Assembly (NCBI GenBank): GCA_003008705.1
Contig: PDUO01000030.1
Span: 464,420 to 528,419 of the forward strand
Length of the DNA stretch: 64,000 nt
Source: Pezicula radicicola
Taxonomy: Eukaryota > Ascomycota > Leotiomycetes > Helotiales > Dermateaceae
Direction of reading: 5' to 3'
The position numbers and the translations under genes were made by a program. This document shows positions 34,000 to 44,730 of the stretch, one piece after another. The notes beneath the pieces were generated by a model. That model made no database searches and was not told the origin of the DNA. It saw only the letters and a list, made by a program, of their open reading frames with translations. The stretch's first letter is position 1; each line of letters opens with the position of its first letter.

Positions 34000-35677
34000 T
34001 GGGGATTTTCGAGGAAAGTGTGGTGAGAATTAGGTTGACTAGCATCATCTCGCTACCAAAAACCCCACAGCGCACGGGTGTTAAGGATTTGTTTGTTCTT
34101 TTATAGCACTCTACACCTTAGCTAAGCACGAACACTGGAGCCACTTTTACCTAGGACCGTTATACAATGACAGGTAGAAATTCCCTAAATCGACTTTCAT
34201 ACCCCATGTCCGAGTCATCTTCATCCTCTTTTTCTCGGTGATGGGCTGTTTGACTTTAGGCAAACTAAGACTGCAAATTAGCAACCCATAGACGAGGCCA
34301 CGAGTTGAGTAGATCTATGTCGATCTCCGACACCCAACGTTCAGGTATTGGTAGATAGTCATAGAGACTTGTTTTCTAGGCCAATTAGACTGTTAAATTG
34401 GTATAATGTGTGATTAGTCCCTTTCCAGCCTAGCGAATCCTTTCCTAAGACCAGCTCTGTACTAAATTCAATAACTCTATAACTCTTTTTGTTTCTTAAA
34501 TTGTTGGATGTCATTACAAACATCATATAAAAATCTCGCCGTATCTTCTTTTGTAGTCCCTTCAAGGCCTTACCCCTGCTTTTTCCTTTCATAATCTTTA
34601 TAGCTAGGGTTTATAATTGTATGGCAGGTCTTAACCAATTATACCAAGCAACGCCTCTGCGACTAACTATATATTTGTATGCTTGAATAGCACAGAAACC
34701 CGGACAGCAGCTTTGTGCTAGTCTTAACATATACTATCACTATATCATCTCCGCTACAAAGCCCAATACGACCTAACATACTTTTGATTGACTTGATAAA
34801 TTGGCCCTGATCGGTGTCCAATACATGCTAAAGCATTTTATTGCTTGAATCTACCGACCCCTAAACGCATTCTCCTACAATTCAACGTCTTCTATAAGCT
34901 TTCTTCTATCATATGCTGCGTTAATTTTTCTTCTTAAGCTCATGGGCGTCCACTTATATTTTATCACCGCAGCCTGCTGCGCTCCTAGAAGAGGGTCCTA
35001 ATAAGTGTACAATGCTACAATTAACATTCGACACATGGTGTAGAGCTTTAGGCTTACCGCCTCCCTGTTAGGTATCTAAATCAAGTAAGTTACTTAAGTC
35101 AAAAACAAGTGAGTTTCTAGAGTTGTAAATACTATTGTTTAGCTTTTTTATTACTACAGTAGTTTAATAAAATACTAATAGAACTTACGTAGTATTGTTC
35201 AAATATCAATTTTATGGCATTATACACGTATCTGGAGTCCCTAGAAGGGACTCATTACTTGAGGGACGACCCGCTAGAAGCGAGTTAGCGTCGTCACCTT
35301 TTGGAAGCACCTTCCCTATGCAGGGGTTTTCAACCCTGGATGCGCAAAGAATATGCAGAAGGACAATCTGGGCACGATTTACAAACGCACCCATGCTACT
35401 GTCCGGAAGGGGCGGAGGTACTGTTCCTGAGCCTGGTGTGTCCAATGAGGCTTGCCAACTTGCCGGCTGCTGCGGCAACCAACCGGCCTATCAGTGTAAC
35501 GCATTATTAGCGACGGGCATCTGTTCGGGCTCATGGTTATTTAGGAGAACCATTAAAGTTCATAATTGGGCTATTTTAAGCAGGCTTATCCCTCAACCAA
35601 ACTCTTCGGTGTTTTCTAGTACAGAAACAACAAGAATCATTGGATTTTTCTAGTGAGCCATTATCGACTGTCCTTGA
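34000..35677. other. AT-leaning region with a possible decayed reading frame
   Basis: On the minus strand from about 34820 to 34350 long coding-like stretches (for example DTDQGQFIKSIKSMLGR and ARFLYDVCNDIQQFKKQKEL) are separated by several in-frame stops. It resembles a degraded, possibly RIP-mutated gene of unknown type. From about 35220 to 35530 the composition turns GC-rich with short inverted repeats; a 152-codon plus-strand frame there has no domain and I do not call it. Confidence 0.3.
35235..35253. repeat. Perfect short inverted repeat
   Basis: GAGTCCCT and AGGGACTC face each other around a 3-base loop. The GC-rich 300 bp that follow contain further small stems (for example CAGGG...CCCTG near 35320-35340). 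The purpose is unknown; a structured RNA or transposon end are possibilities. Confidence 0.35.
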
Positions 35678-38600
35678 ATGGCTACACTTTCACGAGAGGC
35701 TGCCCGGATTCTCGTAGGCAAAATAAGAGAGGACAATGGTGGAATCTCTCCTGAGGATCGAGCAGCATGCCCACCTGCAGTTTTAAGAGCGCTAGAGAGT
35801 GTCCGTCGAAAACTTGGTTCTGCAACAAAAACGTACAGCCCCCTAATTTTATTTTGAACATATTACGGTTAGACGCAATGCCAAACTTTTCTGTTGCTAA
35901 CTTTTTCTGTTGAGGCTTGCGACCAATCTATATTCTAAAGATACACGATTCGTGTATGAGTTGATCCAGAATGCCGAAGACAACAAGTACACGCGAGCTG
36001 AAGCGGATGAGGTTGATCTGTATCTTAGCTTCAGCATGTACCCGGATAAAATTGTAATTGAATCAAACGAAGATGGTTTCTACGAGGATCATGTCAGAGC
36101 AATATGTAGTACAGGAGAGAGTACAAAGACTGTCGCCCAGGGATATATCGGTGAAAAAGGTATTGGGTTTAAATCTGTCTTCAAAGTCGCGAAGAAAGTA
36201 CACATTCAATCGGGGCCATTCTCATTCTCCTTCGAGCATACGAAGGACTCTTCTGACGACGGACTTGGAATGGTTACTCCACTTGACGAGGATTATAATG
36301 ATCTTCCCGAAGGTGTTCGTACGAGAATCACCTTGACACTCCTTGATCCCTCAAGTTTTGAGCAACGAGCCCAAGATCTGCTCAATATTCCTGACACACT
36401 TTTACTTTTCCTCATTAAGCTCAATACGCTGTATATTAACATATATCCACAAAGTGGGAGTGCGACCAAAATCAAGTACTCCCATTTTCGTTACGAAGAT
36501 GACAATTCAGAAGCTATTACAAAGACCACTACAGTTGATACACAGTCAACAGAAACGACCCAAAACTTCTATGTCACAAGGAGAGAAATCAACAATCTGC
36601 CTCGCGATGAAGCTCGCAAGCATACAAACCAAGCAACTGTGGTCTTAGCGTTCCCCGTGGACGTGGATGATGAGCCAATCATCCATCAGCAGCACGTTTT
36701 TGCTTTCCTACCTCTCCGTCGTGCTGGATTCACAGTATGTTGGTATTTTCCTGACTTTGTATCATTTGGATCCTGTGGAAGGCTGGCTTTTCAACTTCCA
36801 TCTACATCCTTCGTTTGCCCTTCAATCAAAGCACTAACATTGTGCACGCAGTTCTTAATCCAATCAGACTTCATCACTCAGGCCAGCCGGGAGGATGTCT
36901 TCCACTCTACAAGAAATGAACATTTACTTTCCGGCGTAGCAGAGACATTTCGAGACGCCATGCTTCAATTCTGCAACCATCCATCGCTCCGATATAAGTG
37001 GATGCGATATTTGCCTAGTGATTCAATCTCTGACGAATTTTGGAAAAACCTCCGGCCTAAAATTATATCTCTGTTGAGTATCACTCCTTGTTTGTGGTCA
37101 TGGAGTGAGTCTTCGCTCCATTTGCCAAGCGACCTTTACTGGGTCAAAGATGAGTTTAGAGACAAACACGGTGAACCTCTATTTGCAGATTTAGCCAAGG
37201 AAGCATATCTATCTCAACATTATACTTTCAGCGACTTCCAAATCCTCAGTACACTTGGTACCCGCAGCATAACTATTCTGACTGTGATTGCAAGAGTCGA
37301 CTCAGATCTTAGAAGGGCCGACTCGAAAATGAAGGCCATTGCTACTGACGAAGATTGGCACAGAAGAACTGCAAAAGTTCTCTCAACAATACTCACAAAC
37401 ACTAGCAGTGGAAATATTGTTGGAGCTCTGAAATCTCTTGATTTAATTCCCTTACAAGACCACAGATGGGTATCTGCAATGCCTCCAGCTATCTTTCTGC
37501 CTCTCACAAGGTACGTTAGAATTCCTACAGATCTGAATCTCAACCTTGCCCAGCCGGCTGCAGTCTTCAACGCTGTCAGAAAGACGTTCTTCTTGAAACT
37601 TGGGGTCAAAATAGCTCCTTCCAGCTCTATAATATCCCTGATCAACTTGAGATATAGTGGTTCCTCCTTGAAAACCATAAGACAAAATATATCTCATCTC
37701 CGTTACCTTTACTGGAATCTTCCCGAAGAAATAACAGTTCTGGACAATGATATATTTCTCATAGACCAAAATGGAAAACAGGTGTATCGCACTCCCATTC
37801 TCATGGAATACATGTACTTTGAAGAAGAGGAGGAGGAGTATGGTCCACAGCAGCTTCTCCAACGTGCTCCCCTAGGAAGCCCCAATGCCCCAGGCCTTGC
37901 TGTTCACTTTCTGAATGCAGAATATCTCAACCGAGTTCCTTCTGGGGTACCGAATCATGGGAAATCGTGGAAAGCGTGGCTTGCCGAATTCGCTGGCGTC
38001 AAGAGCTATCCACAACTTCAGGACCCAAAAGCCATCAAACTTTCCGATGAGTTCAAATATATCATTGCACATCGGCCGGAGAAACTTGTCGGGTTGTTGA
38101 AGCGTTACTGGTTCTTTTATGAGTCCCAGATAGCTCCTCCTGTGGTAAATGAGCTAAGCGGATGTAGAGTACCTTCAGGCACAGGGTCACTGCAGTACCT
38201 CGAAGGCACTTTTCTACCTCTGCCGAGTCTGAAATCAATCATCAAGAGACTAAAAATAATTGAATTTCCCTTTTTGATCTTGCCCGAGGAGCTGACTGAC
38301 GGAGATGTGAATGAGTGGCAGTTTCTGAAACGGTTTGGCGTCCAGTCATGTGGTGGGAGCAATGACCTCCATTTCTACGCGAGAGCTCTGCTTAGAATGT
38401 TCCATGAAAATCAAGATGAATGCAGTTCAGATTTTCTAGAAGCATTATTTGAAGTCTACGGTGCCATTGAACGGAATTGCTCGAGTCCCAATGATGCGGC
38501 CTATATTTGGCAAGCTCTCTTCCACTTCGCATTTGATAATCTCTAACTTTATATTAGTGGCCTTTTTGAGTGCTTTAAATGGATATATATCCCCGCAAAT

Positions 38601-40901
38601 GCCGGGAGAGACGCTAAATGGGTTGACTCCAGGAACTGTGTCTGGACGGCCCCAGAATGGCTCGAGACAAAGAGACGTCTCAACGGAGTCTCAAAGTTTG
38701 CAAACTACGAGCATTTATTTCGTATCATCCTGAAAATAGGCGATGCAGACTGGGGGAATTATATAGACGACTTGAAAGCGCTTAAAGAGGAGAACCGCGG
38801 CAATACTGGAAATGTTGTAGACATTTATCGACGTCTATGGCGCGAATTTGAACATGATTCGAATTGGGAAACAATCAGGTGAGATAATTCTAGATTTACG
38901 CTGTCGATTGAGGTATACTAAATGATCCTTGTCTCAGAACATCATTTGAAGAACTAGAGCTAGTGTTTTTACCTTCAAGTAATACCTGGTATCCTCCTTC
39001 GTCATGCATCTGGGCCGAAGATCAGGTCCGAATCCCACGAAAAGCGCCAATAAGAACCCCGTACGCAACTCTCGAAGACTTCTTTTGTAGGATATTAGAT
39101 GTACAGAAGCCAAATCTTAAAATGCATGTCCAAGCTCTGGAAGAGCTAGCGCGGAGTCGACCTCCACCATCGACGTCAGAAGTTAAGCGGACTATAATGC
39201 TTATAAGCTCTATGGACCCCACCATGGACGATGTTAAAAGCCTTCGGAAGTCCAACATTTTCTCAGTAGTAAAGACGAATGGGCAGAAGACCTTTACAAA
39301 TACAACTGCGGACTTTGCCATCGTTGACCGTTCGGAGTATGGCTCTGCATTTGCGGGCAAAATCAGGGTTCTGGATTATTCCATTAAAGAAGTGCGTGCC
39401 TGTAGGTCGCTTTTACTTGCGCTGGATTTGGAAAGGCGACATCTATCGGAGTTGGTGGAGGAAACAACAAAGGTGAGAGATGGCGCGATAAACACTGAAT
39501 TGACGCAGAGCTTTCGATCGAAGGCATACGCCCTCTTCCGGTAAGTCTCAAACAGTTAAATATTAGATCCCTCTATACTTTAGCTTACTGTCTTTTGCAT
39601 AGGTGTGCTGTTCATTATCACAGTCAAAGAAGCCGAGATGGAGACAAATCACTATACAACCAACTTCTTGGTGCCTCAATATATATTAGCGATGGCATCT
39701 CTAAGTCAATAAGTGTTGTCCAGTATGGTGAGACTGTTACAGTCGAAAATAGCCGGGCGAACTTTCACCTTGACGAGGATAACAATGAACTGCGACTCTA
39801 CGTTCCCAGAGATGAAAGTGCTCGCGAAGAATGCTTTTTCCGACAACTCCCAAGACGATTGATGACATATCTCGAAATCTCTGACCCAACTGCAGAAGCG
39901 TTGCTAAATGGAATTATCGGTTGCAGAAGTCTCATCGCCGTGGACGGCATTCTCAAGGATGCTGGTATCATTGAGTTAGATGGGATTCAACGTCCTTCAG
40001 GATGGGATCATGGAAATCACCATTATGAGGGCACTTTACCTGAAGGAGGCACGGTGGTAAGCATAAGTAACCAGACATCTCAGTCTAGCCGTTCAACCCT
40101 GGTCTCTACAATAAAGACGACTTATACCGAACGCAACAAGGTAGATTATTCTGCAGATGTGCCTCAGAGGAGCCCAGGCTCAGATGGCCAAAGCTCTGCG
40201 TCGAATAGTCTGCCTCCTTCACCAACGGAAGAATCAGTCTTTTCGATGCCATTCGTGGATGATGCAATCCCGAGGACTGGATATGCTTCTTTGCTAAAGC
40301 GGGTGATCAATAGTGCAGGGAGAATGACGATACCTGTACGGGGAAGTTATTCAGTCGAAAATCTGGAAAATACACTCCAACTAGAGCCTAATTTGTTTGA
40401 GTCGGTCTTTATCACGCGTTCTGTGGAAAGGGACCGCAAAGTTGGTGCTGCCGGGGAACTACTAGTGAGTAGCAATAGTACACTTTAACATAAGGACAAA
40501 CGCTGACTCACGATTATGCAGATCTTTGAAATTCTTCTCAGTCGCGGTCTTTTCGGATTCACTAGAGACAACTGGAAAAGTACGATTAGAACTGAAGTCC
40601 GCGTTCACAATAAGTATGGGGACTTGGAACCTTGGTTGGGTCGTGAGACAGCAGATATTACATATGTTGACAGCAAGGGCGACTTGACGAAGCTATTGAT
40701 AGAGAAAGGGTACCTGCAAAGTGAGACATGGGAAAACGAACGACCCACTTACTATCTTGAAGTCAAAACAACTACGAAAGATTGCAGTGAGAAATTCTAT
40801 ATGAGCGGGTCTCAATACAACCGGGTAAGTCCTACCAATAAGAACCTTAAGACAAATCTCGCTAATCAAGAAAATGATGACAGATGAAGAGGATGAAGCT
40901 A

Positions 40902-42439
40902 CGAAGGCCAAATTCATTAGACTTGGGGCTGGTCCAAGCGTTTTTCGTAGTTACGTGACCTGAATAGCCTCACGAAACACCAGAAATAATCACTTTTCTA
41001 AGCTTCATTCTTGTATTATAATAGCTACAATGCCTCCAAAATACCTATTTCATATAGACGCTGATAAGGGAGCCTTCCTTGGACGAATTGACGATGGAAT
41101 AGATATTCTACCGGCTACAAAGAGAGCTAAGATCCATCCAACTTCAACTCGACGAATTAAGAAACAATCAGATGAAGTTCAAGTCTACAATGACAGCCAC
41201 AACCTTCCTCCTCCTTCGATACACGACCGGGTAGCTAATAAGCCGAAGCCAGTAAAGCCATATATTATATCAGAGATAGCTGGGAATCAATTAAAGGCTG
41301 GTATTGAGTAGGATAGGCATCATCGAGAGATAGGACAATATAAGGTGGTACAAGAGCTTGGGATTAAAGGGTCTATATCTACTGTACAGAGGGAGATGAA
41401 GGTACGTAATCTTAATCGAGTTAAACCTACGAAAAAGCTCGCCCTTACTCCTATACAAGAAGCCCAACGATATGAGATTATACTCTCCCGGAAGGATTGG
41501 ATACTTGATGATTAGAAGAGGGTTGTATTTATAGATGAGGCTGTAATACTAGTTGGAGAATATAGGGGGAGGTATTTAATATCCCGAACACCAGATGATC
41601 GATACGACGAAGGCTGCATCGAAGTCCGGTATAATAACTATAGTGAGGTAATGTTCTGGGGTACTTTTTCGTATAATCATAAAGGCCCTGCCTATGTCTA
41701 CAATTCTGAAACTATAGACGAAAAAGCGAAATACCAGGCTATTATCAATGAATACAATATAGTATTACTACCATATAAACGGGTAGAATGGGCCCGCCTT
41801 CAAGCTACAGATATTATTAAATGGGAAAGGTTACAGAGGAAGAAGCCAGGTAAGCCTACAACTTGGGAGGTGTTTTAGAAGAAGGCTATGATGAAGAGAG
41901 AAAAAGGTAAGGGAGGGGTTGACTTTATAAGGTATCATCAAGAGGTAGTTGTTCCTAAGCTTATCCCATTTATAGATAGGCTTAATGCCTTGCCAGAGGC
42001 AATAGAACAGCCATTTATTCTACAACAAGATGGAGCCCCATCTTATATAAGTCAATATACCTCTCTATTATTCGAACAGAAAGGTTATCTACTCCACGAA
42101 CACCCTGGGAATTCACCTGAAATGAACGCAATTGAGCACGCTTGGATACCAATAAGGATAGCTATTACGAATACTTGGAATCGGCCTTATACATTAGAAT
42201 GGACAGAAAGGGTATGGTATACAGAATGGGATAAAATAGATCAGGATACAATACGGGAATGGGTTTCTGGGTAAATGGAGATTAATCAGAGGATACTAGA
42301 CGATGAGGGAGGCAATAAATTTCACGGATAGAGGTATATTTGACATAGTTATTAGTATTAGAAATAGTAGTAATTTTGATGATTTTGATGCTATTCGGAG
42401 TGTACGGACCAGCCCCAAGTCTAATGAATTTGGCCTTCG
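40902..42439 (+). mobile_element. Tc1/mariner transposon, 34-bp perfect TIRs
   Basis: Terminal inverted repeats 40902-40935 and 42406-42439 are identical over 34 bp (outer end CGAAGGCCAAATTC). TA occurs on both sides (40900-40901, 42440-42441), the expected Tc1/mariner target duplication. The interior encodes a transposase on the plus strand. Perfect TIRs and an exactly bridged host exon indicate a fairly recent insertion. A much older, RIP-destroyed relative lies at 2888-4404. Confidence 0.93.
41030..42274 (+). pseudogene. Tc1/mariner DD34E transposase with three amber codons
   Basis: One continuous frame of 414 codons is broken only by TAG at 41309-41311, 41513-41515 and 41876-41878. It shows a helix-turn-helix region, then a DDE core: Asp in VVFIDEAVI, Asp in FILQQDGAPSY and Glu in MNAIEHAW. 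There are 34 residues between the second Asp and the Glu, so the family is DD34E. The three stops can each arise from CAG or TGG by a single C-to-T or G-to-A change in CpA/TpG context, the RIP signature. The enzyme should be inactive, so this copy could only move if helped in trans. Confidence 0.88.
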
Positions 42440-42885
42440 TACAGCCAGACAGAGCAGCCTCAGAGATATATGTGATTCTGCGAGTTTTCAATCTCGAGGG
42501 AAGAATTGGCCTCCGAGTATATGTAGATCCTGAGGCTTCCCGATCCAATGGAGAACTAGACTTCAGTGTCGACACTTGGGCAGTGAAACCTGTGACGTAA
42601 TTGTCGCTTAAATAATAACGTATATTTAAGCGAGCTGTGTCGTAAATAAACAGATTACCCCGTTCTCTTGATGATTACAATTTAGAGGAATAAAATATTA
42701 GTTCCTCTTATAGAAGACCAATTTTTGATAATGGAAGATAGACCTGTTTCACAAAAAAGAATAAATAATGGGCGCATATTTATAACTTAGAAATTGGTCT
42801 ATTTTTATCCAAGTTCTGGAAGCCATTATACAAACAAGAAAGCCACAACTCTTCCAAACTCTAGCAATATAACCCAACAAAGGCT

Positions 42886-43776
42886 CTATAGTCTAGTAAC
42901 CTTAAGCTGATACAAATCCTCCTTCTCAATAATCTCCTTCTTCGCAATAATCTCCTCCAAATCCTCATTACTCTCGTAATACCTCCCACTCAAGAACCTA
43001 GTCTTCTCATCAGCCGCAAGGGCAACCATAGTACTAGCAGCCAACTGAGGAGTATCAACAAAGAACTTATCAAACGAAGCCATCATCTCCTTAACAACAG
43101 GACCATTCAACTTATCATCACCCTTAGAAATATCCGTATCAATAGCACCAGGATGAATGTAATAATTGAAGATGCCTTGAGGTTTAAGTTCCAAGTCAAT
43201 ATTTGCAATGGCGCGGAGGAGGGCAGCTTTGGAGGCTACGTAGGAGGATCCGTATGGGACTTGAAATTCTGCGGCTTGAGAACCAACTGTGATTATGATT
43301 CCGGACTTGCGAGCGATGAAGCCTGGAAGGACGGCAAGGATGAGTGACATGGGTGCCTTGACATTAACTTCCATTACTCTCCACCAGAAACTCATATCCT
43401 TCTCTTCAGCAATTAGACCCATTCTTGTGATCCCAGCATTATTAACTAGAATGTCGATTGGGCCTAGAGATTTCTCTACTTCGTCAACGAATTTCTTGGA
43501 GTCGTCGACGACGTCGCCAGTGATAGCTATGGCAGGGACATTGTATTTGGCTTTGATCTCAGCTACCAGTGTGTCGATGTCGGTGGAGGTACGGGCTAAT
43601 GCTGCAACATGCGCACCGGCTGCGGCGAATGCTAGGGCTGTTGATCGTCCAATACCTCGGGAAGCTCCAGTGACGAGAACGACTTTACCGGAAAGTTTTC
43701 CAGCATACTTGGAGGGGTGTATGAATGGATAGACATCGCTGTGATGGGTGATGTCTTTTGATGCAGGAAACGCCAT
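42886..43776 (-). CDS. Short-chain dehydrogenase/reductase
   Basis: Single exon, 296 residues, a complete classical SDR. The nucleotide-binding motif TGASRGIG is at residues 36-43, NNAG at 112-115, and the catalytic Ser166, Tyr179 and Lys183 (YVASK) are present. An N-terminal extension of about 25 residues precedes the Rossmann fold, as in fungal peroxisomal or cytosolic oxidoreductases of this group. It is an NAD(P)-dependent oxidoreductase of unknown substrate; no neighbouring genes suggest a pathway. Its 3' end lies 286 bp from the interrupted ATPase gene, in convergent orientation. Confidence 0.88.
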   Translation of the reverse strand: MAFPASKDITHHSDVYPFIHPSKYAGKLSGKVVLVTGASRGIGRSTALAFAAAGAHVAALARTSTDIDTLVAEIKAKYNVPAIAITGDVVDDSKKFVDEVEKSLGPIDILVNNAGITRMGLIAEEKDMSFWWRVMEVNVKAPMSLILAVLPGFIARKSGIIITVGSQAAEFQVPYGSSYVASKAALLRAIANIDLELKPQGIFNYYIHPGAIDTDISKGDDKLNGPVVKEMMASFDKFFVDTPQLAASTMVALAADEKTRFLSGRYYESNEDLEEIIAKKEIIEKEDLYQLKVTRL

Positions 43777-44730
43777 TTTAAAAAGCGAAGACTTTGAAGG
43801 TCGAAGGAAGATGATTGAATTGAAGAGTGATTGCTGGCTAATGATAAACTGGAGGGATGATAGTGATGAGCAGAACTTACATTGGAGGGCCAGTGACTTA
43901 ATTTATACTCAGGACATGGGGAACACTTGAAAGCCGACGATTACAAAGGTGCTAGCGGCGAGTCGGGTTATACCGCTATTGTTTCATACCAAGCAAAATA
44001 CCGGCATATTGGTGTAGCTGATGATGATATCAATTATTCCGCCGACCCAAGGCCGATAGGCCTTGTGCAGCGGTTTCTATCTAGTATTGGTGTAGCTCCT
44101 GCATAGTAAACCCAACTTACTCGAGCAAATCTGTAAGCAAGCGATGATCATGTGACTTGGGGAGCAAATTTTCCGCCGAATTGACGGCGGAATGTTTTCC
44201 ATTTTGGGACAATTGCCGCCGCATTTTTAATCCGCTGAATCAGAGACTCGATACTTGGGTATTATTGAGCGGTCAACACTATTTTCTAATGCTCGCTCGT
44301 ACTATGCTCTGGCTTCACTATTGGTCGCTTTGAAAGTCGAGGATGAGGCCGCTTTCATTGCTTAATTACGGACATCGCAGTTCAAAGTACCGAAATGGAC
44401 CCCGTGGGGGCAGAATCTGGACGATTCTCTTAAAGCCGTTTGAAGCCTCATTTAGGTCGTCGTACCTTAACTCTGAGAAGGATGTCGGCCGCATGAAGTT
44501 ATTTGATGGATGGCCATACTACTAGAACCGACATTTGACCAACGATGTGCTCAGAGCGTTTTGTCGTAGTCTCGAAGATCGCGAGCATGTTGATGTCGAC
44601 ACAAGGATTTCCAACACCTACGGTTTGGAAGTGAGAGGTTTAATACTTAAAAGGTCAGCAATCATCTCATCTGGGAACAAAGCGAAAGCTGCCAACTTGT
44701 GGAATTCTATAAAACGCTCACTAGATAGAA
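43777..44730. other. Intergenic region with a LINE fragment
   Basis: It contains the SDR promoter, the 65-bp LINE remnant with its flanking duplication (listed separately), and short open frames without domains. A GCCG-rich patch lies near 44170-44230. Confidence 0.45.
44020..44084 (-). mobile_element. Severely 5'-truncated LINE tail with target duplication
   Basis: The 65-bp insert is flanked by a perfect 13-bp direct repeat, TATTGGTGTAGCT, at 44007-44019 and 44085-44097. Its sequence is about 93% identical to one end of the element at 49193-49573. Since both share only that end, it is the 3' terminus of a non-LTR retrotransposon lying on the minus strand, with an ATC-type tail. It contains the stem AAGGCC-GAT-AGGCCTT. 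Confidence 0.75.

Larger units (their letters stand above)
35678..42600 (+). pseudogene. Bergerat-fold ATPase/DUF3883 (sacsin-NOV-like) giant gene, transposon-interrupted
   Basis: Predicted exons are 35678-35832, 35915-36734, 36852-38509, 38558-38878, 38938-39540, 39603-40464, 40522-40824 and 40884 onward. The last exon is split by the transposon at 40902-42439 and resumes at 42442-42600. Without the insert and one TA copy the exons total 4899 nt (1632 residues) in frame. The N-terminus has an Hsp90/sacsin-type ATP site: N-box ELIQNAEDN (Glu67, Asn71, Asp74), an NEDGF box and GYIGEKGIGFKSVF. The C-terminal ~150 residues are a DUF3883/NOV domain (ENWKSTIRTEV, WLGRETADITY, YLEVKTTT). As it stands, translation runs into the element and stops after 16 foreign codons, losing about 53 residues. 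Bacterial relatives of this architecture occur in defence loci (family knowledge); the fungal role is unknown. Confidence 0.8.

Noticed and set aside
35195..35653. 152-codon plus-strand open frame with an overlapping 88-codon minus-strand frame
   Set aside because: Both strands are open because the patch is GC-rich. Neither has a recognisable domain and the region carries stems typical of repeats.
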